A stretch of 64,000 bases of DNA. Origin: Aureisphaera galaxeae (lineage in GTDB: Bacteria > Bacteroidota > Bacteroidia > Flavobacteriales > Flavobacteriaceae). The stretch lies in the NCBI RefSeq assembly GCF_028561275.1, contig NZ_JAQQTF010000006.1, positions 62,001-126,000 of the forward strand, written 5' to 3'. A model generated the notes under the pieces. The model was not told where the DNA came from. It made no database searches and saw nothing but the letters and a program-made list of their open reading frames with translations. Numbering within the stretch: position 1 is the stretch's first letter; every line of letters begins with the position of its first letter. This document shows positions 6,859-17,282 of this stretch, piece after piece. The position numbers were made by a program, and so were the translations under genes.

Positions 6859-8286
6859 ATGAAAAAAATAATACTTGCATGTGCATTCAGTATTTCATTG
6901 GGTGCCATGGCGCAAACTCCATGCGATAGTGGAATGGCAGGTGCCTATCCCTGCAGTAACTTCGATTTACAATCCAATATTCCCGTAGCCATTTTTGGTG
7001 CTACATCCGGAAATGATACCTGGGGATGGACAGATCCGCAAGACGGAAAGGAATATGCCATCATGGGCGTAAAGAACGGAACGGTCTTCATCGATATTTC
7101 GGATCCTGTGAATCCTGTATACCTAGGAAAATTAGATACTCATACCAGCAGTAGCGAATGGAGAGACATTAAAACCTTGGGCAATTACGCACTCATAGGA
7201 AGTGAAGCTGCCGGACATGGGATGCAAATTTTCGATCTTACCCGATTGCGCAATGTGGCCAGTCCTCCAGTAACCTTTACGGAGGATGCTCACTACGATG
7301 GATTTGGAAATTCCCATAACATCGTGGTAAACGAAGATTCTGGTTATGCCTTTGGAGTGGGAACCAATACCTTTTCAGGAGGTCCTCATTTTGTAGATAT
7401 GACAGATCCTTTAAATCCTGTCGGAGCTGGCGGTTGGAGCGGTGACGGCTATTCTCATGACGGACAGGTAGTAACCTATAATGGACCGGACAGTGACTAT
7501 ACGGGAAAAGAGATATTTATTGGAAGTAATGAAAATGAAGTTGTGTTCGTAGATATTACAGACAAGTCGAATCCACAACATATCTCGTCTGTTAGTTATA
7601 ACAATATAGGATATACCCATCAAGGCTGGTTTACAGAAGATCAAGCGTATTTCATTACTACAGACGAATTGGATGAAGTATTCTTTGGGTTCAATCTACG
7701 TCTTATTGTATTAGATGCTAACGATTTGGACAACCCTAGTGTTCATTTTGAATACTTAGGTCCCACTACGGCTTCTGACCATAATGTTTTTGTGAAAGGA
7801 GACAAGGCTTATGCCTCTGCCTATAGAGGCGGTTTGCGCGTAATGGATGTGTCCGATATCGCCAATAACAATATGCCCGAAATTGGATTCTTCGATACTT
7901 GGCCTGCCGATGATAATGCCAGTGCCAGTGTGGGCGATCCTGGAGCTTGGGGTGCCTATCCTTTCTTTGAAAGCGGAAATATCGTGATTAGCAACTATTC
8001 CGATGCCGGTGGTTTCTTCTTGGTGAGAGAACAATCGCTTAGCGTAAATGATGAGAACGTTCAGGCCTTTTCGGTTGCTCCAAATCCAGCGAAGAACGTA
8101 TTGAATTTCCGTTCCAATAGTGTGCCGATTACTAGCATTGCCATATACGATCTGAACGGTCGATTATTAATCGATGAAAGTATAGACGCGGTTACCCAAA
8201 AGACCCTTGCCATCGATAGACTGGCTCAGGGTATTTATATAGCCGTGGTAAATAATATTCAAAGTATAAAAATTGCTAAGGAGTAA
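6859..8286 (+). CDS. Choice-of-anchor B / LVIVD-repeat secreted protein with T9SS sorting domain
   Basis: The ATG at 6859 gives 475 residues: a signal peptide (MKKIILACAFSISLGAMAQ), then LVIVD-type propeller repeats with VFIDISDPVNPVYLG, HFVDMTDPLNPVG, VVFVDITDKSNPQHI and LRVMDVSDIANNN. The conserved choice-of-anchor-B region (HDGQVVTYNGPDSDYTGKEI, YTHQGWFTEDQAYFITTDEL) is present. A C-terminal T9SS type A domain starts at APNPAKNVLNF and ends IKIAKE. The family is surface-exposed or secreted; the ligand is not known. A TTG six bases earlier is in frame, but the ATG directly precedes the signal peptide. A weak promoter-like pair (TTTA 6801, TAATTTCG 6827) lies upstream. It diverges from the TPR/AraC regulator, which may control it. 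Confidence 0.87.
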   Translation: MKKIILACAFSISLGAMAQTPCDSGMAGAYPCSNFDLQSNIPVAIFGATSGNDTWGWTDPQDGKEYAIMGVKNGTVFIDISDPVNPVYLGKLDTHTSSSEWRDIKTLGNYALIGSEAAGHGMQIFDLTRLRNVASPPVTFTEDAHYDGFGNSHNIVVNEDSGYAFGVGTNTFSGGPHFVDMTDPLNPVGAGGWSGDGYSHDGQVVTYNGPDSDYTGKEIFIGSNENEVVFVDITDKSNPQHISSVSYNNIGYTHQGWFTEDQAYFITTDELDEVFFGFNLRLIVLDANDLDNPSVHFEYLGPTTASDHNVFVKGDKAYASAYRGGLRVMDVSDIANNNMPEIGFFDTWPADDNASASVGDPGAWGAYPFFESGNIVISNYSDAGGFFLVREQSLSVNDENVQAFSVAPNPAKNVLNFRSNSVPITSIAIYDLNGRLLIDESIDAVTQKTLAIDRLAQGIYIAVVNNIQSIKIAKE

Positions 8287-8306
8287 GGGACTTGTGCCCT
8301 TGCAGA

Positions 8307-8334
8307 AAAGTCCCTCGAAAGAGGGGCTTTTTTT
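8307..8334. terminator. Rho-independent terminator with GAAA tetraloop
   Basis: A 10-bp stem (8307-8316 with 8321-8330, one G-T wobble) closed by a GAAA tetraloop is followed by a T run to 8334. It ends the LVIVD-protein transcript. Read on the minus strand, the AAAG end of the stem supplies a short CTTT tract, so it may also stop the convergent histidine kinase operon. Confidence 0.75.
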
Positions 8335-8348
8335 ATATCGCTTAAGTA

Positions 8349-10133
8349 TTAAACGGGAAGGGTAAAGAAGAAAGTACTTCCTTCACCTACGGTAGATTCT
8401 ACCCAAATACGACCTCCGTGGGCATCGATGATCTTCTTTACATGCGCGAGTCCAATTCCCGTACCCTCATATTCCTCCCGGCTATGCAATCGTTGGAAAA
8501 TAGCAAAAATACGATCGCGATACGCTCCTGGAATCCCGATACCATTATCGGAAACCGAAAATTCCCAAAAAGCTTTATCCTGCGTCTTTTCAGCAGAGAT
8601 ATTGATTTCAGGTACCACGTCATCCTTCGTGAACTTTATGGCATTGGTAATTAAATTCTGATACACCAATCGCAATTCCACTTCCGAAGCCAATACTTCG
8701 GGCATATCGTCTACATAAATTTCGGCTCCAGTCGTCTTTATTTTTTCGGTGAGATCTCCCTGTATATCCTTCAACAGCGTATTTACATTCACATAGGTCT
8801 TATCCTGATTCATTCCTAACTTGGAATGCTTAAGAAGTGCTTGAATTAATTCTCGCATGCGTAAGCTAGAATCATCCATAAACTGAAGGCTTTGCTTCGC
8901 AACATCGTCAAAGAGATGGTCGTAGTCTTCTTTCAGAATACCGATAAGACTGCTTATGGTACTCAAAGGTTCCTGTAGATCATGACTTGCTATATAGGCA
9001 AATTGCTCCAGTTCGGCATTTTTCTGTTTCAATTCGGCCGCTTGCATCTCAAATTCAGAATTCTTTTCTGCCAAAGCATCGCTTAGCTTTCGCTTCTGTA
9101 AATACCCTCTGTAGATGAGAAGTGCTCCCAACAATAACAATCCAGCGATTACAAGCAACAGCATATTCACCTTTTTCTGGGAGCTTATGGTCTCATCCTG
9201 GGCATCCAGTATACGCTGTTTTTCGTTGATCTCATCCTCCTGAGCTTTCAATATCTCCAGTTGTCCTGCAATCCTAGTATTCGTGCTATCGATGGTTTCC
9301 TGCTGTGTTCGTAAGAACTCTACCTGATTGGCAATGGTACGCTCCAGTTCCTGCTCTATAAGGACTTTGTCTTCATATTTCTGAAGTTGTAGTTGGTTTT
9401 GAGACGCCAGCTCTAAAATGGAATCTTGCTGCCGCGTTAGCAAGTCCTTGGAAGAAGTGATGATTTCATCTTTCTGGCTTAGTGCTTTTTCCTGTTCCTT
9501 GATCTCTTTATCCCTTTCGGAAATAATCTCTTGTTGTGCCTCCACTTGTTTCTCCTCTTCGGCAAGATCATCTTGGGTTTCCTGAAATAGCTCTTTCCAC
9601 TTTTCTGAAGAACTTACAGCATAGTTTTCCAAAGAAGGCGTAACTATGAATCCTGTGGAAAGTAATAGCGGTTTATTGATCTCGTATTCGAAGGAATCGC
9701 CCACATTTACCATATTGATCATGGACGTATTGTAGTTGTAATCTTCGGAAATCAGTAATATATTCTTTCCGGAAAGGGAAGAAAGTACATAGTTAATATC
9801 ATAATTGAACTTCCTATTTACATACAGCAACTGAATTCCCTGCACATCTTTCACCTTGTTGAATCGGACCACCTCTACTGGTTTTCCTTGTATCTGGCGT
9901 CTTTGGGCCATCACTTGCAAATCGATCGCCACCCGATCGGGTCCTAAAACACCAATACTAAACGTATCGAAATCTGAAGCATTGGGCCATGTGACCTGTT
10001 GTGCTATGTTGTAAATAAAGATGGTTCGCTGTACCCTTTTTACCTGTTCATTGCCACTTTCCTGCGCCTGTACAGATCCCACCAAAAGGAAGAATCCAAA
10101 TAACAAACTACAGATAAAAGAAGACCTTAACAT
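8349..10133 (-). CDS. Sensor histidine kinase with N-terminal YfiR-like (DUF4154) domain
   Basis: The 594-residue protein has a signal peptide (residues 1-23) and a YfiR/DUF4154-like periplasmic domain (about 30-180, beginning QRTIFIYNIAQQVTWPN and including GPDRVAIDL and GKNILLISED). A long coiled coil follows (about 185-320, rich in Glu/Gln/Lys), then a transmembrane helix (about 325-345), a HisKA dimerisation domain with the phospho-accepting His384 in ASHDLQEP, and an HATPase_c domain with N box NAIKFTK, G1 DNGIGIP and G2 GTGIGLAHVK. YfiR domains elsewhere respond to periplasmic redox or envelope state. It is the last gene of a unit with a TonB-dependent receptor and a lone response regulator. 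Phosphotransfer to that receiver is the obvious hypothesis. Confidence 0.9.
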   Translation of the reverse strand: MLRSSFICSLLFGFFLLVGSVQAQESGNEQVKRVQRTIFIYNIAQQVTWPNASDFDTFSIGVLGPDRVAIDLQVMAQRRQIQGKPVEVVRFNKVKDVQGIQLLYVNRKFNYDINYVLSSLSGKNILLISEDYNYNTSMINMVNVGDSFEYEINKPLLLSTGFIVTPSLENYAVSSSEKWKELFQETQDDLAEEEKQVEAQQEIISERDKEIKEQEKALSQKDEIITSSKDLLTRQQDSILELASQNQLQLQKYEDKVLIEQELERTIANQVEFLRTQQETIDSTNTRIAGQLEILKAQEDEINEKQRILDAQDETISSQKKVNMLLLVIAGLLLLGALLIYRGYLQKRKLSDALAEKNSEFEMQAAELKQKNAELEQFAYIASHDLQEPLSTISSLIGILKEDYDHLFDDVAKQSLQFMDDSSLRMRELIQALLKHSKLGMNQDKTYVNVNTLLKDIQGDLTEKIKTTGAEIYVDDMPEVLASEVELRLVYQNLITNAIKFTKDDVVPEINISAEKTQDKAFWEFSVSDNGIGIPGAYRDRIFAIFQRLHSREEYEGTGIGLAHVKKIIDAHGGRIWVESTVGEGSTFFFTLPV

Positions 10134-10156
10134 AAAAGCAAACCTAATAAACTAAA

Positions 10157-12898
10157 CTACAATCGCAACAATACGCCTAGCGTATAGTTGGCACCACTTA
10201 CCCCGAATTGCTGCACACGTCGGCTGTACATGAAATTTCCTTGGCTGGTATTGGCGGAATGGGTATGCGCATCGGGATACACGTTGAACACGTTATTTCC
10301 GTAAAGGGAAATAATCAGGTTATCACTCATTTGATAACTCACTCCAACATCCGTAATCAATTTCGAAGAAAATATTTGATCACGTGTTTCTACGTTACCC
10401 GTAAACTCATTCAATACCCAATTGTCTGGGTTGCCATCTTCCGGGTGCATATAACCTACTTCACCGAAATAGGTATTCCCCAACTGAAATTTATAATTGT
10501 CGAATTCGTAAGTAATGAGGGAATTCACTTTAAAATTAGGCTGGGCCTCTTCTACCCGAGCCACATCTTCTCGGCTAAACAACACATCTTCCTGCCCATC
10601 AAGTGCCTCCGGAACATGTATATCCCCAACCACCTTTGTGGATGTGAAATTGGCAGATAAAGAAGCATTTAACTCTCCGCTGCCCAAATTATCCTTGTAG
10701 AATAAGGAAACATCCCCTCCAGAAGTCCTGGAATCGATAGCATTGGTGAAAAACTGAGCCGCACTTACATTAAAGGGCGATAAAATATCCTCATACCCTT
10801 CGGCAAACCTTCCTGAAAGTACGATCCGATCTTCAATATTAATGAGATAGTAGTCGGCACTAAAGGTAAGTTTGTCCCCTAACTTCCCATTGAATCCAAG
10901 ACTGAAATGCCTAGATGTCTCTGCACGTAATTTATCAATCTTAAAGGCTTCTCGAGCTACCGCGCTTTCGTTATTGAAGGTTCCTACTTGTACAATTTCT
11001 CCATCAATGAACTGGGTACTAATGTTCTGGAAAAACACTTGGTGTAACGACGGCGCCCTAAATCCTTTGGAATACGATCCCCTAAAGCTAAGCCTATCAT
11101 TAACGCGATAACGACTGGATATTTTATAGACACCTTGACTTCCGAAGTCATTGGAAGCCTCAAAACGACCTCCTAGCTTAAATAATAGATTGTCCGTAGC
11201 ATTTACATCTATGTCCACATATCCTGCCGAATTGGTACGGAATCTGTTCAGTTCATTTTCTGGCTGAAACCCCGGAAACACTTGGGCTCCTGGTATACGA
11301 GGTTGCTCTTCCCCGTTCTCGTCTGTAAAAGTTTCGCCTCCGTCAATGTACGAAGCCTCTTCCCCAGCAATGATCTGATAATTTTCAACACGAAGCTCAG
11401 CTCCAAAGGCAAGGTTGATTCCCTTTAAATAATCGAACCCGCGGGAAATGTCAAGGTTAGTAGTATTTTGATTGTACACAAACCCTCCCGAATAAAAAGT
11501 ACGGGGAGAAGCTATTCCTAGGGAGGCATTGTTAGAATTATTGATGGTATAATCAATACGATTGCTTCCTATAGAGTGGCTAAAGTCGATATTAAAGTTA
11601 TTCTTAATCCCTTTAATCCCCATAACGACAGCGTCGTCCTGAATGTCCGTTAGAATTTCTGGTGAAAATCCATTGGGGAACAATTCGAACACCACACGAT
11701 CGGGATCCTTCGGGAAGCGATAGAACCCTTTACCTTTACCTTCCCTATAGTTACGACCTCCATGAAGGTATAAGGCCGCTGTAGGGGATACTTTAAATTC
11801 TCCATTAAAGTAAAGGGCTAAATTTTGGGTTTCTGCATTCCCAATTTCCATAACTCTTCTATTGTCATAACCTGTTTGACCGAAGAAATTATTCTCTTCT
11901 ATCAATTGTGCATCCAATACGGGATCATCGGTATACACAGCTCCTGTGTAATCTCCCGCCCTGTTGGTGGCATTTCTATTTCTATACTCGGCTGTTACAT
12001 TCAAAAAGCCTTTGTTTCCAAGCTTTAATCCAAAATTTCCAGAAGAATAGTTTTCAAAGCCGTCGCCTTCGGTATTAATAAGCACACGATTGTCAATATC
12101 GATTACTTCGGTCTGTTTCTTCAGAATGATATTGATCACCCCAGCGATCGCATCCGATCCGTACTGAGAAGTAGCGCCTTCCCTAAGAATTTCAATACGT
12201 TCAATCGTAGCTATGGGAATGGCATTAAAGTCGGTTCCTACACTTCCCCTTCCCACGGTTCCATTTACATTAAGGAGCGAACTGTTATGGCGTCTTTTTC
12301 CATTCACCAGAACCAGCACCTGATCGGGTCCTAATCCTCGCAAGGTCGCTGGGTCTATATGGTCGGTTCCATCGGAAATGGTCTGATTGGTAGAATGAAA
12401 AGAAGGCACCAAGTAGTGCAGCACATCACCAAGCTCCATTCTAGGGGAACTCGCCAACAACTGAGGGGAAATAATATCTACTGGTGCCGATGTCTTTAAA
12501 CTGGAAGTTGGGCTACCCCTACTTCCAATGGTTACAGGTTGATCTATAGAAAATCCTGTTTCTAACAGGAAGTCCAATGTAGCTGTCTCGCCCACCTTTA
12601 CGGTCACTTCCTTAGATTGGCCTATGTACATTACAAAGCTCGCATTAACAACATAGGTTCCCTCGTCTACATCTAAACTAAAGTTTCCTTTTACATCCGT
12701 GGTGGTAACCAAGTCGGTTCCTTCTATACTTACGGTTGCTCCTGGAAGACTTCCAAACTGATCCGAAACATTACCTATGATCACGGCACGGGACTGCGAT
12801 TGTCCATAGCCCATAAACTGAAAGGCAAAGAGCAACGTCAGTAGACCTAGGGATTGTCTAAGATTAGGTTTGAAGCGATTTGGTAATAAGGGGGTCAT
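10157..12898 (-). CDS. TonB-dependent outer-membrane receptor
   Basis: The 913-residue product has a signal peptide, an N-terminal carboxypeptidase-regulatory-like beta-sandwich (about 35-115, AVIIGNVSDQFGSLPGATVSI), a plug domain (about 120-265, with LRGLGPDQVLVLVNGKRRHN and YGSDAIAGVINIILKK), and a 22-strand-type barrel ending in the terminal aromatic/Leu pattern (GVLLRL). It imports a ligand using TonB/ExbBD energy. There is no SusD-like partner beside it, so it is not a classical polysaccharide-utilisation pair; the substrate cannot be told from sequence. It lies 23 bp upstream of the YfiR-type histidine kinase and 27 bp downstream of the response regulator, hinting at a receptor whose expression or occupancy is coupled to the two-component pair. 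Confidence 0.92.
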   Translation of the reverse strand: MTPLLPNRFKPNLRQSLGLLTLLFAFQFMGYGQSQSRAVIIGNVSDQFGSLPGATVSIEGTDLVTTTDVKGNFSLDVDEGTYVVNASFVMYIGQSKEVTVKVGETATLDFLLETGFSIDQPVTIGSRGSPTSSLKTSAPVDIISPQLLASSPRMELGDVLHYLVPSFHSTNQTISDGTDHIDPATLRGLGPDQVLVLVNGKRRHNSSLLNVNGTVGRGSVGTDFNAIPIATIERIEILREGATSQYGSDAIAGVINIILKKQTEVIDIDNRVLINTEGDGFENYSSGNFGLKLGNKGFLNVTAEYRNRNATNRAGDYTGAVYTDDPVLDAQLIEENNFFGQTGYDNRRVMEIGNAETQNLALYFNGEFKVSPTAALYLHGGRNYREGKGKGFYRFPKDPDRVVFELFPNGFSPEILTDIQDDAVVMGIKGIKNNFNIDFSHSIGSNRIDYTINNSNNASLGIASPRTFYSGGFVYNQNTTNLDISRGFDYLKGINLAFGAELRVENYQIIAGEEASYIDGGETFTDENGEEQPRIPGAQVFPGFQPENELNRFRTNSAGYVDIDVNATDNLLFKLGGRFEASNDFGSQGVYKISSRYRVNDRLSFRGSYSKGFRAPSLHQVFFQNISTQFIDGEIVQVGTFNNESAVAREAFKIDKLRAETSRHFSLGFNGKLGDKLTFSADYYLINIEDRIVLSGRFAEGYEDILSPFNVSAAQFFTNAIDSRTSGGDVSLFYKDNLGSGELNASLSANFTSTKVVGDIHVPEALDGQEDVLFSREDVARVEEAQPNFKVNSLITYEFDNYKFQLGNTYFGEVGYMHPEDGNPDNWVLNEFTGNVETRDQIFSSKLITDVGVSYQMSDNLIISLYGNNVFNVYPDAHTHSANTSQGNFMYSRRVQQFGVSGANYTLGVLLRL

Positions 12899-12925
12899 TG
12901 GGCATTATAAAGTTAATTCATATAA

Positions 12926-13354
<429 letters not shown>

Positions 13355-13360
13355 AACGCG

Positions 13361-13391
13361 CAAAGATAATTAAGTGAGGGGATTACCGAAA
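13361..13391 (-). promoter_or_regulatory. Promoter of the response regulator/TonB receptor/kinase unit
   Basis: On the minus strand TATCTTTG (13361-13368) matches TAnnTTTG exactly, and TTTC (13388-13391) lies 19 nt upstream. The -7 box ends only 6 bp before the ATG, so the transcript should have an extremely short or absent leader. This would be consistent with the low reliance on Shine-Dalgarno pairing in Bacteroidota. Confidence 0.55.
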
Positions 13392-13523
13392 TTTTGCTAC
13401 GGAAAAACCGCTGGAAAAATAACAATTTTCGGCCTAATTTCAATTTTATCGACAAAAAACATTCTTTCATCGATGAGCTACATTTACAACTCACTCTATT
13501 TCATGAAAATAGCTAACAAAAAA

Positions 13524-14858
13524 TTAAAACGAATAGGTATAATCGACCCCTAAACCAAAGGTAGTATCTATAGTTTTCCCCGAATCCAAACCAGAAAACA
13601 GTCTAAAATTCCCGTAATTATCCGTTTTGTACATCACAGAAAGGTAATTATGCAATAGGTTGATATCCGAGGGAAACGGATTGTTATAAGTACCCAAATG
13701 TTTAGCGATAGAGGTTTTGAACAGCCATGAAAACTTGCTCACTTCGCCATGCACCCCAAAATGGTGCACCTTGGCCCGATTGCTCACGATAGGAGACGTT
13801 TCACTGGTGATTTCGCGTGTTGGATCTACCAATACAAAAGGAACCCCAATAATGGCACCATCGTAGGTCCAACCGCTTCTGTAAATATTATTGCTGAAGT
13901 AGTTGTCGGCTCCTGCCAGTTGACTTCCAACACCTTGATCGTCCGTGCTCACATATTCATAAAGCACTCCAGAGACGATTTTCTTTTCGGAAGGCACAAA
14001 ATGTATCCCCCATACCCCGTCAGGTAGGTTCTTTAGTGCTGTTCCCGATCCATCCTCAAAAGGATGCTCATGGTATAAAGAGAAATCCCCAACCGAAGTA
14101 CCAAAGCTATAATCCAATAAGTAACTTCCCAAATGATTTCCCACAGCATTTACGATCTCTCCAGCCTCTCCACTTTCCGAAGATTCTTTCGCTAGAAAAA
14201 CGTCTACAAAAGCATCAAATCCACTGGGCAACTCTCCAAAATCAGGAGAGGTTCCCGCCCATTGCGCATAATGTTGAATCTGTGCTGTAAGGGTGTTATT
14301 TTCGTTGATCTTAATATGCAATCCCAAGCGCTTATAATGCACAAGCACATCGTCTACATAGCGATCGTCATTCAACCAATAATGTCCTATTCCCCAATCG
14401 ATTCCAATAGCATCGGTAATTTTCAATGGTTCGGAAGCTTCCAATAAGACGCCAGATAATGGGCGGGCGTTCTGGGAAAAAAGAAAGTTTTTATTGGTGG
14501 TGGATAGACCGTTCATTACCGTCTCTCCTTTTTTCGCCCCAACAACCGCATTCAACCACGAATTGGTGAATTGGGCATAGATATCCCTACGCTGAAATTC
14601 ATCCTGCACTTCATTTCTATAGAAAAAGGAAGCCCCACCGCTTATTTCTGAAGTTTCGGTCAAAGCATACGAACCTCGAATCTCTCCAAAACCGGAAAAG
14701 GTAGTTTCTTCACCCCATCGGGTATCGGTGTTCTTGGATATCCAAAAAGGAGATGCATCTTCGGTGGAAAAAAGTCCCGAAGCGGAAACACTTCCTTCCC
14801 AAACTACAGATTGGGAAAAAGCCGTTAGTGTGAATAAAAAACAACAAATAAATCGCAT
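13524..14858 (-). CDS. wzi: Wzi-like capsule assembly outer-membrane protein
   Basis: The 444-residue protein has a short signal peptide (MRFICCFLFTLTAFSQ) and the Caps_assemb_Wzi architecture: SASGLFSTEDASPFWISKN near the N-terminus, then a series of amphipathic beta strands ending in an aromatic C-terminus (YTYSF). Wzi is an outer-membrane lectin-like barrel that helps anchor capsular polysaccharide to the cell surface in Escherichia coli; Bacteroidota homologues are divergent. It lies 35 bp downstream of the Wzc-like kinase and ends the export part of the polysaccharide locus, which fits that role. The intergenic space after it (13364-13523) contains the promoter of the next unit and no clear terminator. 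Confidence 0.87.
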   Translation of the reverse strand: MRFICCFLFTLTAFSQSVVWEGSVSASGLFSTEDASPFWISKNTDTRWGEETTFSGFGEIRGSYALTETSEISGGASFFYRNEVQDEFQRRDIYAQFTNSWLNAVVGAKKGETVMNGLSTTNKNFLFSQNARPLSGVLLEASEPLKITDAIGIDWGIGHYWLNDDRYVDDVLVHYKRLGLHIKINENNTLTAQIQHYAQWAGTSPDFGELPSGFDAFVDVFLAKESSESGEAGEIVNAVGNHLGSYLLDYSFGTSVGDFSLYHEHPFEDGSGTALKNLPDGVWGIHFVPSEKKIVSGVLYEYVSTDDQGVGSQLAGADNYFSNNIYRSGWTYDGAIIGVPFVLVDPTREITSETSPIVSNRAKVHHFGVHGEVSKFSWLFKTSIAKHLGTYNNPFPSDINLLHNYLSVMYKTDNYGNFRLFSGLDSGKTIDTTFGLGVDYTYSF

Positions 14859-14893
14859 AACAGGTTGGTTTGGGGGTTAGGTTAATGGAATAC

Positions 14894-17278
14894 TTATCTG
14901 AATAGACGCCCTAAAAGGCCTCTTCGCTTTTCTTCCGTATATGCATACCCGTACTTGTTGCCATAGCCAAAGTTGATCATGGATACATTGTTTAGTACGG
15001 TCGCCACATTCACCAGCCTACCGTCTTCAATCGCATCTTTTGCAAATCCTAATAGCTTTCGCTCGGTATAACTTGCTCTAGCCACGTATAAGGTAACATC
15101 GGCGAGTTTGTTGATGAGTATGGTGTCGGTAACCAGCATAGAGGGAGCAGTATCTACCACCACATAATCGAAAAGATCCCGGGCTTCTTCAAAAAACTCA
15201 ACGGTCCTATGCTCCATAAGTAACTCTGCCGGATTCGGGGGAATGACACCCGAAAGCACAATACTTAGGTTCTCATTGTAACTACTTTGAGCCGCCAGAT
15301 CCTTTAAAGTCAAACTAGGATCTATGATGTATTCCGTAATTCCTTTTCGGCTTCTGGATTCACTGGGCAGATAACGCTGTAATTGAGGGTTTCTAATATC
15401 TGCTCCCACCAAGGCCACCTTCTTCCCTGTAAGAGCTAAGGTAAGGGCTAAATTAAAGGCCACGAAGGTCTTTCCTTCCCCTTTAATCGTGGAGGTTACA
15501 AATACCGTATTGGCCTTTTTACCGTTGTTCAATTTATTGATGAACAGGTATTGAAGGTTGGTACGAAGAATCCGGAAGGACTCGGCCAAAATACTGCGAT
15601 CGTTCACCTGAATAAGCTGTTCGTCATTTTTACCCAGTTTTGGGATTTCACCAATGAGACTCGCATTCGGAATCATGGCTTCCACGTCTCTGCGATTGGC
15701 AACTCTATTGTTCAGTATCGATCTTCCGTAGATAAAGGAGAATGGCAGTAACAATCCTGCCAAAGCGGCTCCTAAGAAAATCAGTGATTTATTTGGTGAT
15801 ACGGGAACATTGCCTGTAAAAGCCCTGTCCACTACTTTCGCCTTTGGTGCCGTCACAGCCAAAGATATATTGGCTTTTTCCCTTTGTTGCAACAGGAATA
15901 AGTACAGCTGTTCTTTAATGGTTTGCTGTCGCTCTATCCCTCGGTATATTTTCTCTGTGGTTGGAACCTGCGAGAGTTTCGAATTGATCGAAGCTTCCTT
16001 AAAATTAAGATCTCGTAGGGATATCTTTAGGGAATTGGTTGTGTTTTTAAGACTTCCTAAAATACCGCTTCGTATGTCTTCTATCTGATTGTTCAAATTA
16101 ACCACCACGGGATTCTTGGAAGTGGACGTTTTCAACAATTCGTTACGTCTTAGTATAAGTTCATTATAGTTGTCTACCGAACGGGATACCTCATCCCCAC
16201 TCAATCCGATATTTGCTGGCAATAGATCGTTACTGGAAGAACTTTCCATATAATCGATCATGGTATTGGCCAATTCCAATTGCGTATTTACGTCGAACCG
16301 TCTCTTTTCGAACTCACTGGCATCTTGAAGAATAAGCTGGGCCTCAGCTTCTATATTGGTGAGTCGATTTTCGCTCTTAAAGACTTCCTTATTCCGTTCT
16401 ACAGAATCCAACTCTCGGGTAATAATCTCCAAACGGGAATCGATAAAATCTGAAGTCTTCTTGGCTACCTGTCCCCTGTCGTTAATCGCGTCTTTGTTGT
16501 ATTGAAATACCAATTCATCTATAAAATCTTCAGCGCGTGCGGGAACCGGTGATTGTAAGCTTAAAATCACAACATTACTGTTCTTGATCTCATTTACCAC
16601 CTTGATCTGTTTTTGGTAAATGGATGCCAAGCGATCTATATCGCGATACATAACAGATATGGTTTTTCCCACATAGTGATCGAAAACCTCAGGGCGATCA
16701 AAAATAGGAAGTACGGTAATGTCACCAAATGGTAAATCTACCTTTTCCCCGAAGTCTTGGGTTCGCTCTATCGATTTGCTCTCGGTCCAAACTTCATAGC
16801 TGGTTTCGGAAAGAATCTTGAAATTCAGCTTGGGAACTCTGGCGGAAACCACACTATCATTAAATGTGAGGTATCGAACTTCGAAAGGCTTGTATTCGTA
16901 TAGGTTGGTGTTTTTCAACGTTCCTATGCTTTCATACACCACATTAAGGTCGAGTGTTTTTACGGCCTCTTTAATAATCCTTTTGGAGCGGAATACCGCT
17001 AGTTCATTTTCAATCTTATTGTCCCCAAAGCGATTCAGAAAGCTTCCTAATTCTGAGAAAGCGGCCAATTCTCCCGAATTGGATCCCGAGGTATCATCCT
17101 TAATAATGACCGTCGCCGTACTCGTGTAATAGGTGGTTGAGTAGCGCAGGTACACAAGGCTCGCAGCAATGGCCAAAATAACGCCCAGCGCAAATAGATA
17201 CCAATGCCGCGTGTATCGATCCAAGATTTCCCTTAAGGAAGGTTCATTTTGCGGATTATGTTGAGGAAGATTGCTCAT
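14894..17278 (-). CDS. wzc: Polysaccharide copolymerase with tyrosine autokinase domain (Wzc-like)
   Basis: The 794-residue inner-membrane protein has an N-terminal Wzz domain with a TM helix (about 28-48, YLFALGVILAIAASLVYL), long periplasmic coiled coils, a second TM (about 500-525, SLIFLGAALAGLLLPFSFIY) and a C-terminal BY-kinase domain. The kinase has Walker A KGEGKT (about residue 600), a Walker A' of form VALVGADIRNP and Walker B VVVDTAP. In A' the first Asp of the canonical D-x-D is Gly. The C-terminal Tyr cluster (YGNKYGYAYTEEKRR) is the usual autophosphorylation tail. It controls chain length and export together with Wza, whose gene is 4 bp upstream. No separate phosphatase (Wzb) is seen in the window. 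Confidence 0.93.
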   Translation of the reverse strand: MSNLPQHNPQNEPSLREILDRYTRHWYLFALGVILAIAASLVYLRYSTTYYTSTATVIIKDDTSGSNSGELAAFSELGSFLNRFGDNKIENELAVFRSKRIIKEAVKTLDLNVVYESIGTLKNTNLYEYKPFEVRYLTFNDSVVSARVPKLNFKILSETSYEVWTESKSIERTQDFGEKVDLPFGDITVLPIFDRPEVFDHYVGKTISVMYRDIDRLASIYQKQIKVVNEIKNSNVVILSLQSPVPARAEDFIDELVFQYNKDAINDRGQVAKKTSDFIDSRLEIITRELDSVERNKEVFKSENRLTNIEAEAQLILQDASEFEKRRFDVNTQLELANTMIDYMESSSSNDLLPANIGLSGDEVSRSVDNYNELILRRNELLKTSTSKNPVVVNLNNQIEDIRSGILGSLKNTTNSLKISLRDLNFKEASINSKLSQVPTTEKIYRGIERQQTIKEQLYLFLLQQREKANISLAVTAPKAKVVDRAFTGNVPVSPNKSLIFLGAALAGLLLPFSFIYGRSILNNRVANRRDVEAMIPNASLIGEIPKLGKNDEQLIQVNDRSILAESFRILRTNLQYLFINKLNNGKKANTVFVTSTIKGEGKTFVAFNLALTLALTGKKVALVGADIRNPQLQRYLPSESRSRKGITEYIIDPSLTLKDLAAQSSYNENLSIVLSGVIPPNPAELLMEHRTVEFFEEARDLFDYVVVDTAPSMLVTDTILINKLADVTLYVARASYTERKLLGFAKDAIEDGRLVNVATVLNNVSMINFGYGNKYGYAYTEEKRRGLLGRLFR

Positions 17279-17282
17279 GAAA

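Noticed and set aside
10208-10660. 150-codon plus-strand open frame
   Set aside because: Antisense shadow of the TonB-dependent receptor barrel.
13364-13523. Terminator after wzi
   Set aside because: A short dyad (CTATTTCATGAAAATAG area) is present but is AT-rich and no T run follows on the minus strand.
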